A stretch of 64,000 bases of DNA from JACPNO01 sp963825405 (GTDB taxonomy: Bacteria; Acidobacteriota; Terriglobia; Bryobacterales; Bryobacteraceae): NCBI GenBank assembly GCA_963825405.1, contig CAWGTB010000011.1, forward strand, positions 124,001-188,000, read 5' to 3'. Positions 39,261 to 47,601 of this stretch are shown piece by piece; position 1 is the stretch's first letter; each line of letters starts with the position of its first letter. The notes under the pieces were generated by a model that saw nothing but the letters and a program-made list of their open reading frames with translations, did not search any database and was not told where the DNA came from. The position numbers were made by a program, and so were the translations under genes.

Positions 39261-39699
39261 ACTTGTGAGAATTAAATCGTTCCGGTAAAACTCAGAGTTC
39301 TGACGAAGTTCAAATATTTGCGTCCAACCAGATTGTCAAAGATCTGTGCGATGACCCACACGCATCTTGCGATACCCTGACCACCACAGGCCTCGAAACT
39401 TGCCGACTGGGAAAATACCTCCAGCCGTTAAACTTCTAAAGTCTGAAAGAACTACCAGGAAGGTTCGTATCCGCCCAACGCGAAGGCTCGCGCCGAGTTT
39501 TGTTACCTATCCTTGCTATGCCTCCAAGGCTACCACCGTTTCCTGTTCCTGGCAAATTCCCTGGAACATCACGGCAGCACTCTCCCTCTGGCGGCGACTT
39601 GATTAGAATAACAAAAGGATCACGAAGGCGCAATGGCTGGGAAGATTTTATTTTTCACCATAAAATCAATGGTTTAGCGAACCCTGCTACGATCGATCC
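39261..39699. other. rrn leader and promoter region, no gene
   Basis: This 439-base gap lies between 16S (minus) and an esterase gene (plus). It holds the rrn leader with a boxA-like element. A weak candidate promoter on the minus strand is TTGCGC-17-TATTCT at about 39611-39639. I see no coding sequence. Confidence 0.5.
39332..39348 (-). promoter_or_regulatory. boxA-like element in the rrn leader
   Basis: Minus strand CACAGATCTTTGACAAT, about 75 bases before the 16S start, matching the ITS copy at 37263-37278 in TCTTTGACAAT. Confidence 0.6.
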
Positions 39700-40305
39700 A
39701 TGCCTCGGGTCATTTATCTCCATGGGTTTGCGTCCGGTCCAGCCTCTCAAAAGGCCTCCTTTTTCCGCTCCCGCGTCCCCCATTTGGAAGTCCCGGACCT
39801 CGCCGGCGGCGATTTTGAGCACCTGACGATCACCGGGCAACTGCAAATCATCGAAGCCTTGGCCGCAGGCGATCCGGTGGCTCTGGTGGGCTCCAGCCTG
39901 GGCGGCTATCTGGCCGCACTCTACGCCGCCCGCCATCCGGAGGTCACCCGCCTGGTCCTGCTCGCTCCAGCCCTCGGATTTGCCCGCCGCTGGGCCCAAT
40001 CCATCGACGTCGCCACTTGGCGCCGCAACGGATTCATCGAGGTCTATCATTACGGCGAGAAAACGCAGCGCCGCCTGGGCTGCCAACTGCTTGACGACGC
40101 GGCCCGGTACGAGGATTCCCCTGCGTTTTCGCAGCCGGCGCTGCTGTTCCACGGGACGCGCGATAACGTCGTCCCCAGCCAGGGCTCAGCGCAGTTCGCG
40201 GCAGATCATCCCAACGTCCAACTGCGCCTGCTCGATTCCGGCCACGAACTGACTGACGTGCTCGACACGATCTGGCAGGAAACCGCGCCGTTCCTGATAA
40301 GCTAA
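39700..40305 (+). CDS. YqiA/UPF0227-like esterase
   Basis: A 201-residue alpha/beta hydrolase. RVIYLHGFASGPASQKASFF is the typical start of the YqiA-type group. The nucleophile elbow is VALVGSSLGGYLAALYA (Ser in GSSLG), the acid lies near LLFHGTRDNVVPS and the His in RLLDSGHELTDVL. Probably a cytosolic esterase acting on small acyl esters. It is followed 5 bases later by a coiled-coil gene on the same strand. Confidence 0.85.
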   Translation: MPRVIYLHGFASGPASQKASFFRSRVPHLEVPDLAGGDFEHLTITGQLQIIEALAAGDPVALVGSSLGGYLAALYAARHPEVTRLVLLAPALGFARRWAQSIDVATWRRNGFIEVYHYGEKTQRRLGCQLLDDAARYEDSPAFSQPALLFHGTRDNVVPSQGSAQFAADHPNVQLRLLDSGHELTDVLDTIWQETAPFLIS

Positions 40306-40310
40306 CAATC

Positions 40311-40673
40311 ATGGAGTTGGAAGTACGCCAACGTTTTCAGGCAATCGAGGCCGTCTTGCAGTCGATCGCCGAGAGCCAGAAGGCATCAGCCGCCCGCGCC
40401 GACGCCCGCATGGACCGGGCCGAAGCCCGCATGGACCAATTTGAGCTTCGGATAGAGAAATCCGAAGCCCGTTTCAACAAGCGAATAGATGCCATTGGCA
40501 AGCTCATTCAAACCGGCATGAGAATGATCGTTCGCATCGAAGCCAATATCGATCGCCTTGAGGCCAATCAGGGCAAAACGGATCTAAAGCTGGGCGAGGT
40601 CACCGACAAACTCGACGCCCTCATCACCGTGGTGGACGGCGTGGTCAAGCGTCCTGGACCGAATCCGCGCTAA
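40311..40673 (+). CDS. Small coiled-coil protein of unknown function
   Basis: A 120-residue charged, almost fully helical protein. The heptad pattern is clear (AESQKASAARADARMDRAEA, then RMDQFELRIEKSEARFNKRI), with no membrane segment or known motif. Similar short proteins are common and often unnamed. It sits between the esterase and a hotdog thioesterase with gaps of 4-5 bases, so it is probably cotranscribed. Confidence 0.7.
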   Translation: MELEVRQRFQAIEAVLQSIAESQKASAARADARMDRAEARMDQFELRIEKSEARFNKRIDAIGKLIQTGMRMIVRIEANIDRLEANQGKTDLKLGEVTDKLDALITVVDGVVKRPGPNPR

Positions 40674-40677
40674 TCGC

Positions 40678-41157
40678 GTGCCCGCCCCCACCCGCATCCA
40701 AATCGCGCGCCTGCTGCGCCGTATTTCGTTCAACAAGCACCTGGGAATGCGCCTGGTTCGCCTTCATCCCGATGGCGTTACACTCTCCTGCCCCATTCGC
40801 CCCGAGTTGCTCAATGCCGCCGGGGTGCTGCATGGCGGCGTCACCGCTGCCATGGCCGATGTCGCCGTCGGCATGGCCGTGGTCCGCCATCTGCGCGCTA
40901 CTCATGCCATCACCACCGTCGAGATGAAAGTGAATTATCTGCGGGCGGTGACGGGGCGCAAAATCCTGGCCCGCGCGCGCCTGGTGCGGGTCGGCTCCAC
41001 GCTCGCCATCGGCAAAGTGGATCTGCACGACGACCAATCCCGCCTTGTCGCGATCGCGCTGGTTACGTACATGATCCTGGGCGGCCCGCACCCGCTAGTC
41101 AAGCCCGCAACAGGCCCGGCAAAGAAACGCCCCGGTAGCCGGGGAAAACCTCGCTGA
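40678..41157 (+). CDS. PaaI-type hotdog thioesterase
   Basis: A 159-residue protein with GTG start. The hotdog core motif LLNAAGVLHGGVTAAMADVAVG with HGG and Asp is diagnostic of the PaaI/4HBT group, followed by TVEMKVNYLRAVTGRKILARARLVRVGSTLA. It hydrolyses acyl-CoA thioesters in the cytosol. The basic Pro/Gly/Lys tail (about 20 residues) overlaps the end of the convergent DUF1501 gene by 59 bases. Confidence 0.85.
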   Translation: MPAPTRIQIARLLRRISFNKHLGMRLVRLHPDGVTLSCPIRPELLNAAGVLHGGVTAAMADVAVGMAVVRHLRATHAITTVEMKVNYLRAVTGRKILARARLVRVGSTLAIGKVDLHDDQSRLVAIALVTYMILGGPHPLVKPATGPAKKRPGSRGKPR

Positions 41158-42346
41158 GATTGCGATTGCCCAAATGCGTCGCCACGACTTCGCCCAAGAC
41201 CTGCCGGAAGTCGGTAGTGACCTGTAAATCGCGGCCTTCGTAGAGTTGTTCCTTCTCCAAACCGGGCCATTTTCCATAAACTTTGCCGCCGCGCACCGGC
41301 CCGCCCAAGACAAATATCACGTTGGCGTGGCCGTGATCGGTTCCGCGATTGCCGTTCTCCTGCGCCGTTCGCCCGAACTCCGACATCGTCACCAGTACCA
41401 CGTCGCCAGCGCGATCGCCCAGGTCCTGCCAGAACGCCGCGAGCGATCGCCCAAATTCGCCCAACAGATTCGCCAGCTGCCCTTGCGACGGCCGAGCCCC
41501 GACTTCATTGACGTGATGATCCCAGCCGCCGATATCGGCGAACGCCACTTCCACGCCCACATCGGCCTTGATGAGCTGGGCAATTTGCCGCAAACTCGCC
41601 GCCAGTTTTCCCCGCGGATAATCCGCGCCCGCGGCCGGCGTGTAGCCCTGCTTGTCGACCGACTTCAGCATCGCCACGGCTTCAAAAGTTTCCCGGCCCG
41701 CGCCCGCCAGCAGCTTATCCGGCGCGCCCGCGTACATCGATTCAAACACCTGCGATGCGCCTTCATTGCGCACCTGAAAACCAGGCAGGCTTTCGATGGC
41801 GATGGCGCTGGCCTTACCGCGCAGCGCACGCGGCAGCATGGGTCCCATGGCCATGGCGCGCAACGGAGAGACAACGCCATGCTCCTGCGCCAGCGCCCGG
41901 TTCAGCCAGCCGTCCGTGGTAGCTTTCCAACCCGGCGTGCCGGACTCCATATAATCTTGCGCATCGAAATGCGAGCGCGTCGGGTCCGGCGATCCCGCCG
42001 CATGCACAATGGCCAGATGGCCGCCATCGTACAGCGGCTTCAAAGGTGCAAGCGAAGGATGCAAGCCAAAAAATCCATCCAGGTCGATGGCCGCATCCAG
42101 TCCGCCACCCGCAGCCGGCCGTGGAACAGCAATGGCTGGACGCAGTTCGTAATAGCGCTTCTCGGCATGCGGCACGACGATGTTCAGCCCGTCCGCAGCG
42201 CCGCGCTGGAAAATTGCCACCAGAACTTTCTTGCGCCGCTCCCGCGCATCGGCTCCTTGCAGCGCGCGCGTGAGCCACACAGGCGCAGCGCCCACGCCCA
42301 CCATGGCCAATGCCGAGTTGCGTAGAAATATTCTGCGTGTGGACAT
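41099..42346 (-). CDS. DUF1501 Tat-exported protein, partner of DUF1800
   Basis: A 415-residue protein with a twin-arginine-type signal (TRRIFLRNSALAMVGVGAAP). The DUF1501 core contains VLVAIFQRGAADGLNIVVPH, AIVHAAGSPDPTRSHFDAQDYME, VLVTMSEFGRTAQENGNRGTDHGHANVIFVLGG and GGKVYGKWPGL. This is the alkaline phosphatase-like branch that pairs with DUF1800 genes. It starts 5 bases after the DUF1800 stop. Its role is not known; the pair is exported and occurs across Acidobacteria and Proteobacteria. Confidence 0.88.
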   Translation of the reverse strand: MSTRRIFLRNSALAMVGVGAAPVWLTRALQGADARERRKKVLVAIFQRGAADGLNIVVPHAEKRYYELRPAIAVPRPAAGGGLDAAIDLDGFFGLHPSLAPLKPLYDGGHLAIVHAAGSPDPTRSHFDAQDYMESGTPGWKATTDGWLNRALAQEHGVVSPLRAMAMGPMLPRALRGKASAIAIESLPGFQVRNEGASQVFESMYAGAPDKLLAGAGRETFEAVAMLKSVDKQGYTPAAGADYPRGKLAASLRQIAQLIKADVGVEVAFADIGGWDHHVNEVGARPSQGQLANLLGEFGRSLAAFWQDLGDRAGDVVLVTMSEFGRTAQENGNRGTDHGHANVIFVLGGPVRGGKVYGKWPGLEKEQLYEGRDLQVTTDFRQVLGEVVATHLGNRNLSEVFPGYRGVSLPGLLRA

Positions 42347-42351
42347 TGCGT

Positions 42352-44180
42352 TTATCTCCGCTGGAAGTCCGGCGAGCCCAGCGTCAGGCCCGCAATCACC
42401 AGAGCGCGCGGCACGGCAGCAGGGTCGGTGCTGGTTGCCAGGGCCTTTTCAACCGCGCCTTGCGCCTGGTCGGAAAGATCGGCCTGCAGCAGCGATTTGG
42501 CGATCGCCTGCGTATCCTGCTCCGCGCCAAATCGTCCGGCGTCCACTTTGACGCCCGGCATGCGGTTCGCGGCCAGCGCCACTGCAAAATTCATGCGCGC
42601 GACTAATGCCGCCGAGTTGATCCATTCTTCGCTGGAATTGGAATAGCCGGTCGGCTCCTGCTTGCGGTAGAGCGGCTCACCCAATTTCGTCAGTTGCTGC
42701 GCCAGCGCAAAGCCGAATTCGACATCTGCGTTCAAAGCCCGCACCGAACTCGCCACCATCTCGAGCGGCGATTTCACCTTCGACCGGTACGCCCCCTGCG
42801 ACCAGAATTCGGGCGCATGCAGCATGGTCTCAAGCACCGCGCGGATGTCGCCATCGGTGCGCCGGAAAGTCTGCGCCATTTTTTCGACCAGCGCATCGGG
42901 CGGATGATCGGCCACGAATCGCACCGCCAGTTGGCGCGAAATAAAGCGCGCGGTCGAAGGATGATGCGCCAGAATATCCAGCACTTTGAGGCCGTCGTCC
43001 ATGCCGCCGCCGGCCGGAATGTTCACCCCCAGCACGGTCTTCGCCCCACGGTCGTGCACGCGCTCGTTGAACTCGAACCCGCCGCCCTGGCGTGGATTCT
43101 TGATGGTCCATCCGGTGAAGCAGCGCGCCACCTCCGTCACGTCGCGCTGCGTGTAGCCGCCATCAACGCCCAAAGTATGCAGCTCCATCAATTCGCGCGC
43201 GTAGTTTTCATTGAGGCCGCGCCGGGTTTTAGCCAGACGCGCCGCCGGCAACTGCCCGGCAGCCACCGGATCGACCGACTGGAAATTGTCCAGATAAAAA
43301 AGCATCGCCGGAGATTCCGCCGTAGCCCGCAACAGGCTGCCGAATTTCAGCAGCACGTACGGGCGGATTACGTCGCGCTCATACCCGGTTACCAGATACC
43401 GGTCGGCACCTTTGTCCACAAAAATGTTGAAGTGATTGAACCAGAAATCCGTCAGCAGCTCTTCCAGTTGATGGTTGCTGTAAATCGCTCGATACAGCTT
43501 GGCTTCGATCAAATCCTGCACGATGACCTGCATCGGACCGCCCGATTTCTGAATCTTGCGCCGCAGCTCCGGCGGCGCGGCAGCATATAGCTCAATCCGG
43601 ATTTTGGGCGGCAGCGCTTCGAGGAGCGCGTCTTGCTTGCCTTCTGGCAGCGAGCGGTAGAGCGCCAGCTTTTCCTCCGCCGTGCCGCGCCGCAGCGTGC
43701 GCTTCTGCTCGGCGGTCAGAGTCGAGCGATTCGATCGCCGCCGGGACTGCCCGCGTCATCTTTCGAATCCTGCTTGCGCTTGTAGCGCCGCTCGGCGCTC
43801 GCCACCATCATGCGCTGCTCGGGATCGGCGGGATACGCCACGCGCCCGTCCATCATCGCCTTGATGAGCTGCGGAGGCGGATAGTTGGCCACCATCTCCT
43901 TGCTCGACATCCGCAACGTATCGAGCGGCGCCAGCTTCTGGGCCAGCACCGGATTTTCGGCTAGGTCGTCGGGATGTAGTTGCTGCGCAATCCACGCCTC
44001 GATCCCCATCTTCTCCACGCGTTCGAAATCGCCGGGGCGCGGTCCGAACGTCAGCCGGTTCAAGGCGTGATTGATTTTCTGGCTGCTCGAAAGGGGCGTG
44101 GAAAAATCGCCGCCGGATTTCTGGGGCGCGGCCGATACAGCGAGCACAATCGAAAAGGCGAGGAGCGATCGTCGTCGCAT
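42352..44180 (-). CDS. DUF1800 family exported protein, one frameshift
   Basis: About 609 residues. The N-terminal part reads from ATG 44180 with a signal peptide (RRSLLAFSIVLAVSAAP) and INHALNRLTFGPRPGDFERVEKMGIEAWI, the standard DUF1800 opening. Near 43725-43745 the frame changes; the second part runs to 42352 (TDFWFNHFNIFVDKGADR, NENYARELMELHTLGVDGGYTQRDV, FISRQLAVRFVADHPPDALV). The function is unknown. It is the upstream partner of the adjacent DUF1501 gene. Confidence 0.85.
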
Positions 44181-44244
44181 ACTACTATGCTAGAACGCTG
44201 CGGCGGCTGAAAAGTTGCGCCGGAAACTCCGAGATTATCGTTGG

Positions 44245-45208
44245 TTAACCCTTAAGGCGCAGGAAAAACCACACCATTCCCATCACCAGCAACGCTGACG
44301 CGGAAACTTGTACCGGCCGGAATACCGCCGCCACTCGTTCGATCCGCGAGAAAATCAGCGCAAACACGGCAATAATTGCGGCCTCGGTGACGACCGCCCC
44401 CGCCAGCACGGTGAAAGGCCGGTATGCCGTCGCTTGCAGGAACAGTGCGAAGTACAAGCCATGGAATCCGCCCAGCGCGCAGGCGATGATCCAGCGGCCA
44501 CCGGCACGCGGCAGCAGCAAAACCTCAACCGCCAGATAAGCCAGCGCCAGTGCGGAAGCGGCCTCCACAAAACGCGGCGCCGGCAACCAGCCTGTCCGCG
44601 GCACAATCGCGGCAGCAGCCACTTGCCCCAGCAGAAACATCCCGGCAATGGCGAATAACTCGCGACGGCTGCGCGCCGCCAGCGCCAGGCTGGCCAAGAA
44701 CAGCACCTGCACCCAGCCGCCCACGGCGCGCAACGCACCGGCGCCGGTCTCCGTCATGGCAACTTCCAGCTGGCGTAGGCGGCCGGAAACGCAGCGTGGC
44801 TTTTTGGAAAGAGAAATCGAAGATGGCTTGGTCGCGCAAGCCGCCCGTCTTCTCCGCATGCAGTAAGTGCACGTGATTGGCCACCGTGACGGCGTGCAGT
44901 GTGCACTCGACGTCCAAGAATTCCACCGGCGCCGGGAATTCATAGAGCGCCGTGCAAATCGCGAGCGCCTGATCTTTGTCCTCGCGGCAATGGCGCTCCG
45001 TCGCGACGCCCTCGCGCCCGTCAGCCTTGAATTTGATGTGCTCAAAAATGGCGCGCTCGGGATCGGTGACATGCGCCATTTCGTAAATCGGCATGCGCAG
45101 TTCATAGCGGGCGTGCGCGCCATCGATCGAAATATCGCCCGAGCTCATGCTCACGACGTGCGCATGGGCCACGCCGACAGCCAGAATCAAGAGCGCTGGC
45201 AGCCTCAT
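44245..45208 (-). CDS. HupE/UreJ-like membrane protein with exported N-domain, one frameshift
   Basis: The first part starts at ATG 45208 with a signal peptide (RLPALLILAVGVAHAHVV) and a beta-rich periplasmic domain (ISIDGAHARYELRMPIYEMA, LDVECTLHAVTVANHVHLLH). Near 44765-44790 the frame shifts and six or so membrane helices follow (WVQVLFLASLALAARSRREL, WIIACALGGFHGLYFALFLQ), like HupE/UreJ proteins. The family is linked to nickel or other metal uptake but this type is unproven. The ATG overlaps the stop of the AI-2E-type gene. Two separate genes cannot be fully excluded. Confidence 0.65.
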
Positions 45209-46236
45209 GAATGCGCGGCCCGGCCTTTGTGGATCTGCCGGTAGACAATCCGCCCAAGCGCCAGAATGGGAATCGATAGAAATGTTCCGGCAATCCCGCC
45301 GATTTCTCCGCCGGCGAACACGCCGAAAATTACCAGCAGCGGATGCAGTTCCATGCCGCTGCTCATCAAACGGGGCGAGAGCACATAGTCCTGAAGCAAT
45401 CGGAAAACGGCCAGAAAGATGACCAGCCACAAAATGTGCGGATACCCGCTCACCAGTGCGACGAACAGAATCAGCGCGGCGGCCGTCATCGGACCCACCA
45501 CAGGAATGAATTCCAGCACTGCCGCAATCGCTGCCAGCAGCTGGCCGTAGGGAACGCCGGTCAAGGCGAAGAAAGAAGTAAAGAAAATCAGCGTAGCCAT
45601 GGCCAACAGCGTCAAAGCCCGCACGTATTGGGCCAGCAGCACGTTCACGTCGCGCGCAATCTCATCCAGCATGGCGCGGTGCTTGCCGTCGCCCGCCAAC
45701 TGCACAAAGCTCTCGCGAATGCTGCCAGCGTCTTTCAGAAAGAAGAAACTCAGGATCGGTACCACCACGATGATGATCAGGCTTCCCGCCGCCGAAATGA
45801 TTCTGCGCCCCACCGCCGGCAGCAGGGTCACGATATCCTTGGCGTGCTCGGCAAATTGTGTTTCCACATTACTCAAAATCGTTTCCATCAGCGACCCGGC
45901 CTGCGGCGTCATCTGCTTCGCCCGCTGGATAAATTCCGGTATGCGCGAAAGCAAGGCGTTGGCCTGCTCTCCCACCCGCGAACCGAGCACGATTCCCACC
46001 CATACCAGAAATCCGATCACCAGCAGGTACGCAATCAGCAGCGCCGGCGTGCGCGTCCGGCTGGCCGGCAGAATGCGGTTCAGCAGGTTGACCAGCGGCG
46101 AGAGCAGGTAGGCGAACAGCACCGCGACGATGAACAAAAACAGAGTCGCGCGTATTTCGTACACCAGCAGGATCGACAAAATAATAACGGCCGCCGTCCA
46201 GGTGTAGCGCGCCGCGTTGCGATCAATGCCCAACAT
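45205..46236 (-). CDS. AI-2E/PerM-family membrane protein
   Basis: A 343-residue protein with about eight membrane helices in the family pattern: two helices at the start (AAVIILSILLVYEIRATLFL), a central amphipathic region (LLSRIPEFIQRAKQMTP) and a C-terminal cluster including LTGVPYGQLLAAIAAVLEFIPVVGP. Some members export autoinducer-2 or ions, but most are unassigned. ATG 46236 (MLGIDRNAARYTW) overlaps the upstream CorC/HlyC gene by 14 bases, making three coupled membrane-protein genes. Confidence 0.87.
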   Translation of the reverse strand: MLGIDRNAARYTWTAAVIILSILLVYEIRATLFLFIVAVLFAYLLSPLVNLLNRILPASRTRTPALLIAYLLVIGFLVWVGIVLGSRVGEQANALLSRIPEFIQRAKQMTPQAGSLMETILSNVETQFAEHAKDIVTLLPAVGRRIISAAGSLIIIVVVPILSFFFLKDAGSIRESFVQLAGDGKHRAMLDEIARDVNVLLAQYVRALTLLAMATLIFFTSFFALTGVPYGQLLAAIAAVLEFIPVVGPMTAAALILFVALVSGYPHILWLVIFLAVFRLLQDYVLSPRLMSSGMELHPLLVIFGVFAGGEIGGIAGTFLSIPILALGRIVYRQIHKGRAAHS

Positions 46237-47563
46237 CAATTTTCTCCACGCGCACTTTGACAATACGGTTGCGATCCATCTCCACCACAGTGTAACGGCG
46301 TCCGTCGAACTCGACAGTCTCGCCGCCCTTGGGGATGCTGCCCAGCTTCATCAACAGGAAGCCCGCCAGGGTTTCGAAAGCTCCGCCCGCGGGAATTTCG
46401 ATGCCGTATTGCTGCTCCAGATCGCGAATTTTGGTAGCGCCTTCCAACTCGGCCACATCGGATTCCGGCGACCGCGGCTCCACCTTTTCGTCGTACTCAT
46501 CGGCAATCGCGCCCACGATTTGCTCAAGCACATCCTCGACCGTCACCAGCCCGGTGATCGTGCCGAACTCGTCCACCACCATCGCCATGTGCGAGCGTCC
46601 CTGTTGAAATTCGCCGAGCAATTGCGTCACCGGCTTGGTCTCCGGCACCACCAGATGCTTGCGCAGCAGGCGCCGCACTTGGAACGGACGCGGCGTGCGG
46701 CCCGTGCGAATGGCAGCTCGCCGCTCCTGCCAGACCGGCAGCAGGTCCTTGTAGTGCAGGATGCCGATGATTTGCTCGGGCTGCTGCTGATACACCGGCA
46801 GCCGCGAGTGCTGCTCCTCGATCATAGTGGCCAGCACCTGTTCGAGCGTGGCATCCAGCGGTATCGAAACCATGCCATTGCGCGGGACCATGATTTCGCG
46901 CACCGCAATGCTATCCAGATCGAGGACGCGATGAATCATCTCGCCCTGCAATTCCGCCAGATGGCCCAAACCGCGGCTGGAGCTCACAATCAGTTTCAGT
47001 TCTTCAGCTGAATGCCCGCCGCCCCGGTGCGCGCCGCGCGTCCTCATGCCGGCTGTCACGGCCGCGCTCGAGCGCTCGATGATCCACACAAATGGATACA
47101 GGATGCGGTAGAAAATCTGCAGCGCCGGCGCCACCGCAATGGCCAGGCCGTCGGCTTTATCGATCGCCAGATTTTTGGGCACCACTTCACCCACCACGAC
47201 GTGCACGTAGGTCATAGCGAGAAAGGCGACCACGAAACTTGCTCCGCGCAATACCGCCGTACTCGCCGGCGTCAACAGCGGACTCAGCCACCCGACGATG
47301 AAACCGTACAGCGTTTCCTCTCCGGCCCAGCCCAGGCCCAGGCTGGCGAACGTGACGCCGATCTGGGTCACGGATAGCAGCCGCTCCGGATTGGCCAGCA
47401 AATCCAGCGCCGACTGCGCCCCGGCCCTGCCTTCTTCCGCCAATTGCCGCAGCCGCGACGGCCGCACCGAGAGCAGCGACACTTCCGCAGCCGCAAAAAA
47501 TCCGTTGCCGGCCACGATCAGCAGCAGAAAAAGAACGCGAAATCCGTAATACGATTCGGCCAT
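46223..47563 (-). CDS. CorC/HlyC-family (CNNM-like) transporter
   Basis: A 446-residue membrane protein. The DUF21/CNNM membrane domain (GNGFFAAAEVSLLSVRPSRLRQL, TQIGVTFASLGLGWAGEE) is followed by a CBS pair (about 215-340: REIMVPRNGMVSIPLDATLE, MAMVVDEFGTITGLVTVEDV) and a CorC_HlyC domain (GAFETLAGFLLMKLGSIPKGGE). Homologues export or balance magnesium and cobalt; the haemolysin label is historical. It is divergent from the penicillin acylase gene, 38 bases apart. Confidence 0.9.
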   Translation of the reverse strand: MAESYYGFRVLFLLLIVAGNGFFAAAEVSLLSVRPSRLRQLAEEGRAGAQSALDLLANPERLLSVTQIGVTFASLGLGWAGEETLYGFIVGWLSPLLTPASTAVLRGASFVVAFLAMTYVHVVVGEVVPKNLAIDKADGLAIAVAPALQIFYRILYPFVWIIERSSAAVTAGMRTRGAHRGGGHSAEELKLIVSSSRGLGHLAELQGEMIHRVLDLDSIAVREIMVPRNGMVSIPLDATLEQVLATMIEEQHSRLPVYQQQPEQIIGILHYKDLLPVWQERRAAIRTGRTPRPFQVRRLLRKHLVVPETKPVTQLLGEFQQGRSHMAMVVDEFGTITGLVTVEDVLEQIVGAIADEYDEKVEPRSPESDVAELEGATKIRDLEQQYGIEIPAGGAFETLAGFLLMKLGSIPKGGETVEFDGRRYTVVEMDRNRIVKVRVEKIDVGH

Positions 47564-47601
47564 GTATCGGTAGAATAGGCATTCATGCCCGCTTCCACGC
47601 C